Part shown: one piece after another, positions 35,181 through 49,072 of the stretch
Position numbering within the stretch: position 1 is the stretch's first letter
Layout of the letters: each line of letters begins with the position of its first letter
Assembly: GCA_026936325.1 (NCBI GenBank)
Contig: JAPTHN010000089.1
Location: 186,001 to 250,000 of the forward strand
Length of the DNA stretch: 64,000 nucleotides
Source of the DNA: Platynereis dumerilii
Lineage: Eukaryota > Annelida > Polychaeta > Phyllodocida > Nereididae
Direction: 5' to 3'
Program-made: the position numbers and the translations under genes
Notes under the pieces: generated by a model
What the model was told of the DNA's origin: nothing
What the model saw: only the letters and a program-made list of their open reading frames with translations
The model's database searches: none

Positions 35181-35798
35181 TTTCTCTGTTTTCTATATCA
35201 GAAGCCCTCAGTTGTGCCATGGGTGATATGTCTTGGGTAATGGTCATTTTAGTAGACTCTGTGGCCAGCCCCGCCTGTTATAGTCCTTATGGGCTTCTGT
35301 TGTTTGCCTGTGCTACTGAATGCCCCCATATATCTGGCCCATCTGCCTATTATGCTGAAATAACCTGAGCAGAGTAAACCCATCTTTGTTTGTCATGCCA
35401 CCTCATTCTGTGATCATGTGACTTCATGACTTTTAGGTCAAATCATGTCTTGCTCTGTCAACACAGGAGATGTCGCTTTTATACTTGATGGCAGATGAAA
35501 CGAAAGAAATGGCCAGCAGGGCACAATAAAAACTGTCCAATTTCACGTCTCTGCACTCCACTAATCACATGGCAAACACGTGACCAACAATGGCCATTGC
35601 TGTTTTCCACTAGGTGGAGCTAGAGTGACCTTTTATCTACTTCCGGTGTGGCAGCTCTTTCCTCTGGTCAATTACCTGGTCCTTTTCTTTTGCAAGTGTA
35701 GGAGTAGTGGAGGAAAAACAGCATACACAACTTCATTTTGATGTTAGTTTCTGCTCAGCTGATTCATAGATTGTCCCTAACATCATGATCTGTCAGAA

Positions 35799-38547
35799 GC
35801 ATAGATTTGTTGGATATCTGTCACCAGCCAAAGTAATGCTTCAGTAATGCCTCAACAAGATTTCCAGTAATGCTTTCCAGTAATACTTTCCAGTAATACT
35901 TTCCAGTAATGCTTTTAGTCAGACTTCTAGTAATGTTTTCAGTAACATTTCCAGTAATGCTTGGAATCCTCAGATATTGGCAGATATCATGCTGTTTCTC
36001 TAACAGACATCAGATAGGAGGGTAATTCCAGTTGGTCTATGAATGCCATTGAATGGTGTGCCGAGAATCTTTGCAATGGTTTCGTTGTCATGTTGATGGA
36101 TCACGATGTTGCCACAGTCTTGCCACATTTCCTGCATTTGTGAGTTTTATTGGTGCAATTGTTCTGTCTCTACTGCCTCCACAGTCTCCCCCTTCAGTCT
36201 CCAGCTCTCCCCTGAGACCAACAGCCTGTAGAAAGTCCCTCAGAGTCTCTCTAAGTGCACCTGCTTAAGATGCTGACAAAGTTAGCTGTTGTTACAGTTC
36301 TGTTACAGTGGGAGGCATGGAGACAATCACTGAGAGAGGAGTTGTGGCTCTAACTTTAAGAGGTTGGTCTTATGCATTAGATTTGAGAAGGGAGAAGAGA
36401 CACGTAGAAATGGACTGAATTCGGAAATGAAGAACAGTAAATGAAATAGGAGTCTTTCGAAGAAAAGATGGGTCATCTAGATGTGGAGAGTATTTACTTC
36501 TTGGCGTTATTTTTGGTGAGAAAACTCATGAGAAGGTACACAGTAAGAAATCACACTGATGCCGAAAGGGTTAGTCTCTTAAGTGGAAAGGAAAAACTGA
36601 GAAACTATTGTTCAGCATAAATGGTAGACAACAAGAGGAAATAATGTCTTCTATGGAAATGTAAGAGAAAATAGAGAGGCTCAGAAACAACTTCTATTAT
36701 ATTTCTGTTTCTGTTGCTCCTGCCTCCTGCCCTCCATACCCCACTATGAAGAATATCAGGCAATGGAATTGGACCTTGCCTTATGAATAAATTGTGAGGA
36801 TGCATCTTTTTATCACCCTGGCCTGATACTAGGATATGGGTGGGTGGGAGTGTCTGGGACAATTTGTTGTTGTTCTTAGGATGTCACAATTTCTACGACC
36901 TACGTGTCATAACAGAAGTAGATGGTTGTATCGTAGAAACTGTAGTATTGTGGCTTGTGGCCTGTGTTTCTGGCTGGTGTTTTCTGCCTTTGATAAGAGG
37001 AGTAGCTCCCTGTATAAGTGTATATTTCTCACTGTCAATGAATAATGAGGCCTGTAACATAGAGATACGTTCAGTTGTAGGGACCCTTACAGCAACAATC
37101 CTTTTCACTTGACCCTTGACCTTTTGGCTGATGTTATTCTACAACAGCAACAATCGCCATTCCACAATCCTCTGCATACTTGTCTCCTCATGACCTCAAC
37201 TCATCTCTCTTCATCTCCACTCGCCCCAATAACCCTACAATGGCTACATATGCCTCCTCTTGTTTGCAATTGTTGCAATTGTTGCGGTTCTGTGAACAAT
37301 GAACAGTGGAGCCTGATGCTACATGTGCTACAGTTGTGAATAACATGGCCACATGTAGCGAGCTTGAATGAAACCAACAACAATACAACTTCAATGTAAA
37401 TTCATATATGTATGTAATTTGCTTTCTCATTGATGTTCTGAAGTTAATGTTTGTACTTCTATAGTATTCATGTAATACAGACGAAATTGTCTCTGCATGT
37501 GTACACTAATTATTAATGGAAATGCAGCTGCCTTGCGAGCTACTTTAGTGGTCTATCGTTAAATTGCTTGATGTAGCAAACAATGTATTACTTAACATAG
37601 CATTGCCCACTGCATTACTTTTATCTCGGTAATGCTTTAGCCAAATTAAATACGATTACTTTTTGGAATATTATTTTTAAAATTCTGTTATGAAAGCAAG
37701 ACTTCCATTATGCAAGGAATGAATTGTGACATACTTTTAGGAAACTGTTATAAATTAATATTATCAGAACTAGCTTTCACAAGGTCTATATATCTCTTTC
37801 TATGATAATGATGAAGATTTAGGGGGCTTTAATCTAAGTTACTATCCATGCTGCTGACCTCAGCTGGTCGCATTGTGATAGTGTATAAACCTAATGCTCC
37901 GCTTTCGCCTTAAAGGACGAGGGTCTAGAGGCTCCAAAAACTGACCGGTTGTCAATTTGTAAGCTGTTCCATATAAGGACATAGGGGTCATAAAATCCTA
38001 ATTGCTCAAGAGAGCTGATTGGCTTCCTGAAAACTATGTCAGTCAATTAAAAGAAGGGTAGAATTTGCATAATTATTCCAATGCTATACTTCCACTTCAG
38101 AGCTCTATAGAACCTTTGATATTTTGGGGGTCATAAAGTTATCTTATTTCTGACCAATCAGATTGAAAGATGACCTGCCAATCAAAGTTACAAGACAAAA
38201 TCAGTATTAATTCCATATTATCCTTATGAACTTTGAAACACTAGAAATAGCACCAATTATGTGAAATTGTACAATAAAACGAAATATATGAAAATTGTTT
38301 AAATATATGGAATATATCTCATTGTATTCAATTGTTTATGAAGAGGAATAAGAGATGTTGACTGTTTGGAGGTTGGACACAGAATGGCCATGGGTTCAAT
38401 CCACCCTGCTTTTATAGCAGGCCCCCCTCCTTTAAGTGGTTTGTCTTGGCTAACTGTCCTTGTTGCAGTGGACCAAATATTCAGCAACCAAGATGTGGTT
38501 AACAGCAAGTTACACTGCTTCGGCATAAGCACTGGTCTGTCTAAAGC
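35799..38547. repeat. Array 2 unit 1 (most diverged)
   Basis: Begins at the CATAGATTTGTTGGATATCT landmark, with an expanded CTTTCCAGTAATA/GCTT minisatellite at 35860-35960. It shares the GGATGCATCTTTTTATCACC landmark (36798) with the other units. The part after about 37650 has no clear match. Confidence 0.75.
38361..38480 (+). mobile_element. Possible tRNA-like SINE fragment
   Basis: A good B-box-like GGGTTCAATCC at 38392-38402 is preceded by TTGGAGGTTGGACACAG, with an unrelated tail. There is no target duplication. Confidence 0.35.
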
Positions 38548-41108
38548 ATAGATTTGTAGGATATCTGTCACCAGTCAAAGTAATGCTTCAGTAAGGCCTC
38601 AACAAGATTTCCAGTAATGCTTTCCAGTAATGGTATCGAACAGCCTCTTGTAATGCTTTCAGTTAGATTTCCAATAATGCTAAGACATTGGTTATGGATC
38701 TGCAGGCAGATATTTTGAAGTCTCTCTAACAGACATCTGATTGAGGGTAATTCCAGTTGGTCTATGAATGGTGTCCCAAGACTCTTTGCAATGGTTTCTT
38801 TGTGGTGTTGATGGATCGCCATGTTAACCGAGTCTAGCCACATTTCCAGCATAGCAAGCTTTATTGCTGCAATTGTTTGGTCTGTTCTGCCTCCTCAGTC
38901 TCCTCTTCGGCTCAAGTTGGATATTGGTCCTTTGCTCCGTCCCTTGAGACCAACCGCCTGTAGCAGGCCCCTCCTCTAAGTGCACCCACTGAAGATGCTG
39001 ATAGAGTTACCCATTGTTTAGTTCTGTTGCTACAAGAGCTGTGGAAAAGGAAATCACTAAGAGAGGTAGCATGTCCCCTAGTGGTTCATTTTGCACATTA
39101 AATTGAGGAAATAACCGGCAGAAATTGAAGGAATTCAGAAATGAAGAATAGCAAATGAAATGGAGTCTGTTGGAGAAAAGATAAAGATCCCCAGGAAGAT
39201 ATACCAAGGCAACATATTAAAGTTTGTCAAAAAGATTAAAAAGTTAGTTGAAATGTAGCCGAAGAACATTATTGTAGCAGGGGAGAAACTTCTGGTTTCC
39301 TCTAAAAATTCTGTTTTGACGCAAGCATTACAATGGCAAATTAATGGTTGTTTTGAAGACCGAATCAGCTACATTTTCTCTACAGCTTGTAGATCTCGGT
39401 TATAAATCTGTTTTTGAAATGAAGGATGTTCTGGAATACGTAATGAAGGGTGCTAAACTAATAAGTTAAGAAACAAACAATGTGGTAGAGATTGGAAATG
39501 TGAGTCTTGTGAGATGATAAAGAAAAACTAGAGAGAACATCCTCTGTTATATTCCTCTCTCCGTTGAGCTCTCTGCCTAATACCCTCCATATCCTACTAT
39601 GAAGAATGTCGGGCAATGGAATTGGATGTAGCCTTATGAATAAGTTGTGAGGATGCATCTTTTTATCACCCTGGGCTTAGATTAGGATATGGATGGGAGT
39701 GTCTGGGACAATTTGCTGTGTGGGATGTTAGTGGGATACAATATGGGTCTAGATGCAGGAGACGATTCTATCATGCAGACTCAAGTGCTGTTTTGAAATT
39801 TGCTTGTAATTGTATGGGGAGCAAAAGTCCTCCTACAGTGCAGTTCTGGGTGTCAGTAATATGCCTTGAACTTGAAGCATCTTGGTTACTTGGGAGAATT
39901 GAGTAGGGCACAGACCCCTGTTACTACATTACTGGTATAGGAGTACATAACAATTGTTGACACTTGACACAAACTTTCATGTTCATTCTACTCTTTGACC
40001 ATCACCACAGAGATGATGTTGCTCTGCAGGGGCAACGGTCATCATCCTGTGATACACTGTAGTTTGTAACTCTGCATCCTTTTTACCTCCTCATCGTCTC
40101 AGCTGAACTCTCCTCTTCATCCCTCATTGCAATATTTCTGTATGCGATATTTCTTCTCTTGTTTGCACTTGCTGCGGATGTCTGAACGATGAATACTGGA
40201 GTTTGATGCAACATGTGCTACAGTTGCGAATAGCATGGTCACATGTAACAAGCTTGAATGGAACATACTATAGAATAACTTTAATGTTGATAGCTATATA
40301 TAGTTTTTGTGTGCTATAATGTACATTAGTGGACTGAAGTGAATCATATCATCATATTGCTCAGTGTACTCATAATCATGTGGATGGGACACACGCAGTA
40401 TTCATGCTAACACAAATGGAATTGTGTCTCTGCTTGTTGCATTACTTTACTAATGGTTTAATGGATTTGCAGTTGTGCTAAACCTACTCCATTAAATTGT
40501 GTTTCAAATTGCCTGATGCATTGTACATTTAAACATGGCTCATTCCTCTATTCATTGTGTGGTGTTTTAGTAATGGTTAAAACCAGCTTAGATGTAATTG
40601 TTTGTACATATATTAAAATGAGAATTTCTAAAATGCTGTTCTAAGAGCTGCCTTGCATCGTTTGTGCTTTGACAAAGGCATTATGGTAAACAATATCATG
40701 AGTGTAATCCTTACATAATTTGTAGTTCCATATCTGATATATGTAGTACACATAGAGAACTTATATTATGGGGAACTATTCTCCTGCAGTGTACATAATA
40801 TATATATATACTTTTCTAACCCCAGCGCACTAGCCCCACTTAGTGTATTTGAATGTGTAATTTGTAATCCAACGCTGCACCTGGTATAATTCAGTCGGTG
40901 TGCTGCTGTGCTAGTAACTGTGAGATGTCTAATTCATTAAGGTCAATTACTGACGTGTCTACATTTACAATGATATTTGGTGTGTTTCAAGTTGCTGGTT
41001 TTATCTGCCTACATTTTAGTCGTAGCAAACCAAACGCGATTTCATTTTTCTGATCCCAATCTCAGCTGACAACAAGACTACCCCAAACGTTTAGCACTGA
41101 TCGATCAT
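38548..41108. repeat. Array 2 unit 2
   Basis: Same landmark order: CATAGATTTGT start, GGATCGCCATGTTAACCGAG (38814), ATCTTTTTATCACCCTG (39656), ATTATGGGGAACTATTCTCC (40764), and the ACCCCAAACGTTTAGCACTG end. Confidence 0.88.
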
Positions 41109-43486
41109 AAGATTTGTGGGACATGCCGTCCGTCACCAGCCAAAGTAATGCTTCAGTAGGCCTAATGCTTCAACAAAATTTCCAGTAATGCTCGTAGCCA
41201 GATTTCCAGTAATGCTTGGTATTACCAAGACATTGGTTATGGAATATGGAGCCTTGGGCTGGGATCTGGTTGTTGTGTCTGAAGTCTCAGATAGTTGTCT
41301 AATGGAGGGTAATTCCAGTTGGTTCGTGAATGATCTGAAAGTACTCTTTGCAATGGTTTCTTTGTGGTGTTGATGGATCGCCATGTTAACCGAGTCTAGC
41401 CACATTTCCAGCATAGCAAGCTTTATTGCTGCAATTGTTTGGTCTGTTCTGCCTCCTCAGTCTCCTCTTCGTCTCCAGTTGGATATTGGTCCTCCCCTGA
41501 GACCAACAGCCTGTAGCAGGCCCCTCCTCTAAGTGTGCCTACTGAAGATGCTGTTAGAGTTACCCATTGTTGAGTTCTGTTGCTACAAGAGCTATGGAAA
41601 AGGAAATCACTAAGAGAGGCGGCATGTCCCAAGTGGTCGGTTTTGCACAGAAAATTGAAGAAAGAACAGGCAGAAATTGAAAGAATTCAGAAAGGAATAA
41701 TGGCAAATGAAAAGGGGTCTGTTGGAGAAAAGATAACGATCCTCAAGAAAATGTACTCACAAGGCAAGATATAAAATTATGTCGCAAAGACTCGAAAGTT
41801 AAATGAAATGTACATTGTTGTAGCAGGAAAGAAACTTCTGGTTTCTTCTGAAAATTCTGCTTTGAGGCGAGCGTTACCATGATAATGTTGTTTTGAAGGA
41901 AAAATTAGCTATATTTTCTCTTGATTTCTGTTTTGAAATGACGGATGTTCTTGAATAAATAACGAAGGGTTCTAAACTAATAAGTTAAGAAACAAACAAT
42001 GTGGTAGAGATTGGAAATGTGAGATGAAATGGAAAAACTAAAGAGAACTGCCTGCATTATATTCCTCTCTCTCTGTTGAGCTCTCTTGCCTTATACCCTC
42101 CATATCCTACTATGAAGAATGTCGGGCAATGGAACTGGAGCTTGCCTTATGAATAAGTTGTGAGGATGCATCTTTTTATCACCCTGCAGTGAGATTAGGA
42201 TATGGGTGGGAGTGTCTGGGACAATTTGCTGTGTGGGATGTTAGTGGGATACAATATGGGTCTAGATGCAGGAGACGATTCTATCATGCAGACTCAAGTG
42301 CTGTTTTGAAATTTGCTTGTAATTGTATGGGGAGCAAAAGTCCTCCTACAGTGTAGTTCTGGGTGTCAGTAATATGCCTTGAACTTGAAGCATCTGCGCT
42401 TCTTGCGAGAATTGAGTAGGGCACTGACCCCTGTTACTTCATTACTAGTATAGGAGTACATTACAATTGGTGTCACTTTGCATGCACAATCATTTTCATT
42501 CTACTCTCTGACCATCACTGCAGAGATAATGTTGCTCTGCAGCAGCAACGGTCATCATCCTGTGTAGTAGTATGTAGTATACCATGTACCTCTTCATCCT
42601 TTGAGCCTCCTTGTCGTCTCAGCTGAACTCTCCTCTTCATCCCTCATTGCAATATTTCTGTATGCGATATTTCTTCTCTTGTTTGCACTTGAATGGAAAT
42701 ACTATAGAAAATCTTTAATGTAGATAGCTGTATATAATTTTTGTGTGCTATAATGTATGTACATTAGTGGCTGAAGTGAATCATATCATCATATTGCTCA
42801 GTACTCACACTCATGTGGTATGGAACACCCCTAGTATTCATGCTAACACTAATGGAATTGTGTCTCTGCTTGTTGCATTACTTTACTAATGGTTTAATGG
42901 ATTTGCAGTTGTGCTAAACCTACTCCATTAAATTGTGTTTCAAATTGCCTGATGCATTGTACATTTAAACATGGCTCTGTCCTCTATTCATTGTTTGGTA
43001 TCGTTTGTGCTTTGACAAAGGCATTATGGTAAACAATATCATGAGTGTAATCCTTACATAATTTGTAGTTCCATATCTGATATATGTAGTACACATAGAG
43101 AACTTATATTATGGAGAACTATTCTCCTGCAGTGTACATAATATATATACTTTTCTAACCCCAGCGCACTAGCCCCACTTAGTGTATTTGAATGTGATCG
43201 CCCTACAAAGCTCTTAAGTCGTGTAAACCAAAGTTGTAATCCAACGCTGCACCTGGTGCTATTCAGTTGGTGTGCTGCTGTGCTAGTCACTGTGAGATGT
43301 CTAATTCATTAAGGTCAATTACTGACGTGTCTACATTTACAATGATATTTGGTGTGTCTTAAGTTGCTGGTTTTATCAGCCTACTTTTTAGTCGTAGCAA
43401 ACCAAACACGATTTCATTTTTCTGATCCCAATCTCAGCTGACAACAAGACTACCCCAAACGTTTAGCACTGATCGATCATAAGATT
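41109..43486. repeat. Array 2 unit 3
   Basis: Highly similar to units 2 and 4. It has a deletion of about 100-200 bases near 42690-42720 and near 42990 relative to unit 2. A plus-strand 64-codon frame at 41580-41774 has coiled-coil-like sequence (KKEQAEIERIQKGIMANEKG) that is broken by stops in unit 4. Confidence 0.88.
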
Positions 43487-43504
43487 TGTGGGACATGCCG
43501 TCCG

Positions 43505-43795
43505 TCACCAGCCAAAGTAATGCTTCAGTAGGCCTAATGCTTCAACAAGATTTCCAGTAATGCTCGTAGCCAGATTTCCAGTAATGCTTGGTATTACCAA
43601 GACATTGGTTATTATATGCAATATGGATCTGTAGGCAGTGATCGGCAAGGTGTGTCTGATGCCTGACTCAGATGGATGTCTAATGGAGGGTAATTCCAGT
43701 TGGTCTATGAATGGTGTCCCAAGACTCTTTGCAATGGTTTCTTTGTGGTGTTGATGGATCGCCATGTTAACCGAGTCTAGCCACATTTCCAGCAT
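43505..43795 (-). other. Recurring minus-strand open frame in array 2 (unit 4; also units 2, 3 and 5)
   Basis: Open frames of 90-96 codons lie at 38568-38852, 41133-41414, 43505-43795 and 46295-46567. They share an N-terminal MLEMWLDSVNMAIHQHHKET and a C-terminal SITGNLVEALGLLKHYFGW-like end with a variable middle. The C-terminal part is read from the CCAGTAATGCTT microrepeat. The unit 1 copy is frameshifted, and the unit 5 copy has a stop in the first ten codons. No family is recognised; probably not coding. Confidence 0.2.
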
Positions 43796-45928
43796 AGCGA
43801 GCTTTGTTGCTGCAATTGTTTGGTCTGTTCTGCCTCCTCAGTCTCCTCTTCCTCTCAAGTTGGATATTGGTCCTCCCCTCCGTCCCTGAGACCAACAGTC
43901 TGTAGCAGGTACCTCCTCTTAGTGCATACACTGTAGATGCTGTTAGAGTTACCCATTGTTCAGTTCTGTTGCTACAAGAGCTGTGGAAAAGGAAGTCACT
44001 AAGAGAGGTAGCATGTCCCAAGTGGTTCATTTTGCACATTAAATTGAGGAAATAACCGGCAGAAATTGAAGGAATTCAGAAATGAAGAATAGCAAATGAA
44101 ATGGAGTCTGTTGGAGAAAAGATAAAGATCCCCAGGAAGATATACCAAGGCAACATATTAAAGTTTGTCAAAAAGATTAAAAAGTTAGTTGAAATGTAGC
44201 CGAAGAACATTATTGTAGCAGGGGAGAAACTTCTGGTTTCCTCTAAAAATTCTGTTTTGACGCAAGCATTACAATGGGAAAATGAATTGTTTTGAAGGCC
44301 GAATCAGCTATATTTCTCTACAGCTTGTAGATCTCGGTTATAAATCTGTTTTTGAAATGAAGGATGTTTTGGAATACGTAATGAAGGGTGCTAAACTAAT
44401 AAGTTAAGAAACAACAATGTGGTCGAGATTGGGAATGTGAGATGGAATAGAAAAGCTTGGAAAGACAGTCGCTATTATATTCCTCTCTCCGTTGAGCTCT
44501 CTGCCTAATACCCTCCATATCCTACTATGAAGAATGTCGGGCAATGGAATTGGAGCTTGCCTTATGAATAAGTTGTGAGGATGCATCTTTTTATCACCCT
44601 GCAGTGAGATTAGGATATGGGTGGGAGTGTCTGGGAGTGTGTGGGATGTTAGTGGGATACAATATGGGTCTAGATGCAGGAGACGATTCTATCATGCAGA
44701 CTCAAGTGCTGTTTTGACACTTGCTTGTAATTGTATGGGGGATGGGGGGGGGCAAAAGTCCTCCTACTTCTGGGTGTCAGTAATATGCCTTGAACTTGAA
44801 ACATCCGGGTTTCTTGGGAGAGTTGAGTAGGGCACTGACCCCTGTTACTTCATTACTGCTACAGGAGTACATTACAATTGGTGTCACTTGACACAAACTT
44901 TCACATTCATTCTGCTCTTTGGCCATCACCACTGAGATAGTGGTGCTCTGCAGCAGCAACGGTCATCATTCTGTGTATTTTTGCATACTTTTTGCTTCTT
45001 TGTCATAACAGCTAAGCTTTCCTCATCTTCCCTCTTCACAATATTTCCATATATATTTCTCCTCTTGTTAGCACTTTTTGCGGGCGTCTGAAAAAATTAT
45101 TCTGGAGCTAGATGCTATAGTCTATGTGCTACATTTGTGACTATTATGGTCGCAAGTGGAGAGCTTTAGTAAAACCAAATATAGAATAACTTTGATATCA
45201 GTAAGTACACATACACTATATAAATTGTGTGCTATCCATTAGTAGTCTGAACAGAATCATATTTTTACTCATACTCATGCGGAATGGGACATCCCTCGTA
45301 TTCAAACTAACACAAATGGAATTGTGTGTCTGCTCTATTCATCTCTTTGCTAATGGTTTAATGGATTTTCGGTTGTACTAAACCTACTCCATAAAATTGT
45401 GCTTTAAATTGCCTGATGCATTGTACACTTCAACGTGGCTCTATCCTTTGTACACCATGTACATGCTTTTGTGAGACTAAGGGTTTTAGTAAAGGTTAAA
45501 ATCAGCTTAGATTAATTTTGTGTACATGTATTAAAATAAGAATTTGTAAAATGCCATTCTTACAGCTGCCTTTCATCTCATGTGGTATTGAGAAAGACAT
45601 AATGGTAAACTATTACATGAATATAGGCCTAATCCCTCTAACATGATTTATGGTTCCTTCTCTGATGTAGATTCTAAAGGGGAACTATTCTGCTGCGGTA
45701 TAAATGTATAGGCTATTTGAAATCCCAGCACACTAGCCACACTCAGATGTATTTGAATGTGATCACCCTGCCAAGCTCTTAAGTCGTGTTAATCTAACTT
45801 GCAATCCTACGCTGCACCTGGTGCTATTCATTCAAAGGGCTAGTCTCTTTGGCAGCGACAATAAAACCTTAGCATGCCCTGATATTTCCCTGTGAGGTCT
45901 CTTTTGATCAAGTGACCTTATTACGAGG

Positions 45929-45940
45929 CCACCAGGGGGC
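45929..45940 (+). promoter_or_regulatory. CTCF-like core motif
   Basis: CCACCAGGGGGC matches the bilaterian CTCF core closely. Related cores lie at 35607 (CCACTAGGTGGAGC), 34761 and 35091 (GGCGCCAGAGGGC). Motif match only. Confidence 0.35.
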
Positions 45941-46274
45941 TGTATAGTAGTATTGGTTTGTTCTGACCTCTGTTTAGTGATGTGTTTCCAGTTGCTGCTT
46001 TTTAAGGTACCTGGTTGTTATCTATATGTTATCTGAGTGTAATCACAGTGGTATGTCTGATGTATTTAAAAGGTCAAAACTGAAATATCTGCATTTGCAG
46101 TGATAACTGGTGTGTCTCTGGTTGCTTAATTGTATCCACCTGCACTGTAGATTTCATTCAACCTGGGCTTAGTCTCTGCAAGACGTTATATGTAGCAATA
46201 CCAAACACAGCTTCATCTCATCTCTTGCTGACAGCAAGACTACCCTAGACATTTAGCATGGATCCATCACAAGC

Positions 46275-48330
46275 ATAGATTTGTTGGACATTTGTCATCC
46301 GCCCCAGTAATGCTTGAGTAGGCCTAATGCTTCAACAAGATTACCAGTAATGCTTGTCGTCAGATTTCTTGCAATGCTTTCCATAATGCTTGTGTAGCCT
46401 GTAATTCCCGAGAAATTGGTTATGGAATATGGATCCTTGAGCAGGGATCTGGTTTTTGTGTCGGAAGCCTGAGATAGTTGGCTAATGGAGGGTAATTCCA
46501 GTTGGTCTGTGAATGATCTGAAAGTACTCTTTGCAATGGTTTCTTTGTGGTGTTGATGGATTGCCATGTTAACCGAGTCTAGTCACATTTCCAACATTTC
46601 TGAGAATTTCTGGCCTTTGTTGCTGCAATTGTTTGGTCTGTTCTGCCTCCTCAGTCTCCTTTTCCTCTCAAGTTGGATATTGGTCCTCCCCTCCGTCCCT
46701 GAGACCAACAGTCTGTAGCTCTAGTTTAGCAGGTCCCTCTCTCTCTAAGTGCACCCACAAAAGATGCTGCAAAAAGTTGGTTGTTGCTGCAGAGGGAGCT
46801 ATGAAATACTGAGGAAATCGCAAGGAGAGGAGGTGTGGCTCTAAGTGGTCGGTCTTATGCGATAGATTAGAGGAGCTGTAAATGAAAATTGAGTCAGTTT
46901 GTATTGAGAGAAAATGGAAAATATATTGAATCTTGAAGAAATTGTGTTTCTGGGAACATTTCAGTCAGACTTCAAATGAACAGGAAAGTGGTTGCATTGC
47001 AAAAAGGTTTCCTTCGAAAGATAAACTACTCATTTAGAATCTACAGTATTGCTTAAATGAACTTCTTCTTCTTCTCTCGTTGTGCTGGTATACCCCGGAT
47101 CGCCGGGTAGCTCAACCTCATTTTTGAGGGGGCTGCACTTGTACTAGGTTCAATCTTCTGTGTTGGTGATTGCCGTACACTGTATGATGTATGAGATGAT
47201 AAGGCTGGGAGTCTGGCACATACTCTATTCATTCAGAGATGTCCAGGGTCTTTCAGTTGCCCCAACATAGAACATTGGATACAACCCACCTCCATTTTAG
47301 GTCCCATGAACGCTGCATCTTAATATACAATGCATAGATACAAAACAATTCAGTAAGTTGTCTGAGCAATCCATTCTGGTTGTTCTATTGACCATCTGAT
47401 AGTTGCGGCGGGGTTGATTAGGCACTATATCCCTCTGCATCATTTTGGTTCCTCGTCGTCTAGAGTCATCTCCTCCATCACATCTCATTGTTATTTCTCA
47501 TTGTTTCCCAATCTGTCTGCACCTTCTGTTTGCACTTGTTGCGGTTCGGTCTGCAATGAACACTGAAGTCTGGTGCTACGTGTGCTACAATTGTCAAAAA
47601 CATGGACACATGTGGCAAGTTTGAATGAAACAACAACAAGACATTTTCCATGTTAATAACGAAATAATTTAGCAATATTCATAATAATAATACGACGATG
47701 GAAATGTGATGGTTTGTTCCTGTGTGTACATAATATTTATGTTATGGTTGAACTGCTTTGTAATGAATGACACTTGAGAAGTTTAGCATTTGTGCTGTGC
47801 TGAAAGCTTAATATTAGGTACACTGTGATTTGAGTAGACTCAATTTGATATGTGATGTAATATATCTCTGATACAGAAGTATTCTTTGCTATATATTGAC
47901 CCAATATCAAAACCCACAGACTGCAGCAAGTTGTATCTGAAAGTGATCTCTCCGCAAAGCCCCTTGGTCGTGTTAATCTGAGTTGTAATCCAAGGCTGCA
48001 CCTGGGACTGCTCTGTCCTGGGGCTGGTCTCTTTGTGGGACTGTGTACAAACATGATCAACTAAACATGCCCTGGAGTCGCCCTAGGATTCTCTCTTGAC
48101 CAACTGACCTTATTTGCTGTGGTATTGCTTTTACTAAATCTACCAACCTGTGTTTGTTTCTCTCTTCTACTGTATTAGTATATAAATAATTACGCATTGT
48201 AATCATGATTGTAGCCGTCCGCAGTAAGATTTCTGGTAGGCCTACAATGAATATAATAATCGAATAACTGAGGATTGAAAGGTTTGTAGGTTTTGGGTTA
48301 CAACAAATTATCTGCACAACTCTTTGTGAA
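46275..48330. repeat. Array 2 unit 5 (3' end of the array)
   Basis: The CATAGATTTGTTGGACATTT start and the GCCATGTTAACCGAGTCTAG landmark (46562) are present. Later parts are diverged and interrupted by a reverse SINE fragment at 47168-47308. The match to unit 4 ends near 48120-48330. Confidence 0.8.
47168..47308 (-). mobile_element. Fragment of the same SINE, reverse orientation
   Basis: The reverse complement matches the body of the SINE at 30866 (CATGGGACCTAAAATGGAGG, GGGGCAACTGAAAGACCCTG) but is more diverged and lacks head and tail. Confidence 0.8.
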
Positions 48331-49072
48331 TGACTGAATGTTGTTTTGAATATGAATAAATCAATTAATTACTGTTTATTTATGGAGCCACATTGCTTTA
48401 GATTGTGTCTGGATCTCGCTAGAATGTTGAGGATTAGGCCGATTTGGATTCGACATACATTTTGGGGATTCACTTGAGATGAGGATTACGTAGATTATAG
48501 ACTGACCTTACAATGACATACATTAGCACTTCTCTGGGTGAAATTAAGATAGATTCATACTTTGAAACTCAGATTTGATACACCTGTGTATAATGTATAT
48601 CTGTATATATGCATCATTCAGCACCAGGCATCTTACCAATATCTAAATCCAGTTCTCCTATGACCATAGTCCGGATGCTGTAAATAATTAATCATGTCAT
48701 CAACGAGCAAGGAACTGCAGGAAGCTGCTAGTATGCGGAGTTATTAGAGAGTTTACTGAGTTGGAAATTGCTTATAAGATGCTGTTGATAAACATGTGTA
48801 GCATTTTGTAAGTATGCCTGCTGAATTAGTAATAACACTTTAATACATTAAATCAATTGATAATTCCTTTTTAATTTTCTACAGTTTATCCCAATGACTT
48901 TTTTCATAAATGGTAATTTGTGAGTTGGTCTATCTCAAGGTTGTACTTCTATAATTCGTCTGAGATAACTATCTGGTTTGACAAACCTTAGAATTTTAAA
49001 AAAGTTGTAAACTGACTAAGCTCCGAATTACATTTCAGGCCGAGTCACTTGCTGAGCTAACAGTTAGGCTAT
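48330..49072. other. AT-rich sequence, no gene seen
   Basis: No repeat, splice-bounded frame or RNA gene is recognised. Confidence 0.55.

Larger units (their letters stand above)
43487..46274. repeat. Array 2 unit 4
   Basis: The 5' half is nearly identical to unit 2 for long stretches (for example 44038-44270 against 39107-39340). The 3' half is more diverged and resembles unit 5. Confidence 0.88.

Noticed and set aside
41580-41774. Coiled-coil-like 64-codon frame in array 2 unit 3
   Set aside because: The equivalent position in unit 4 has at least two stops, and units 1 and 5 lack the frame. Kept only as a note under the repeat unit.
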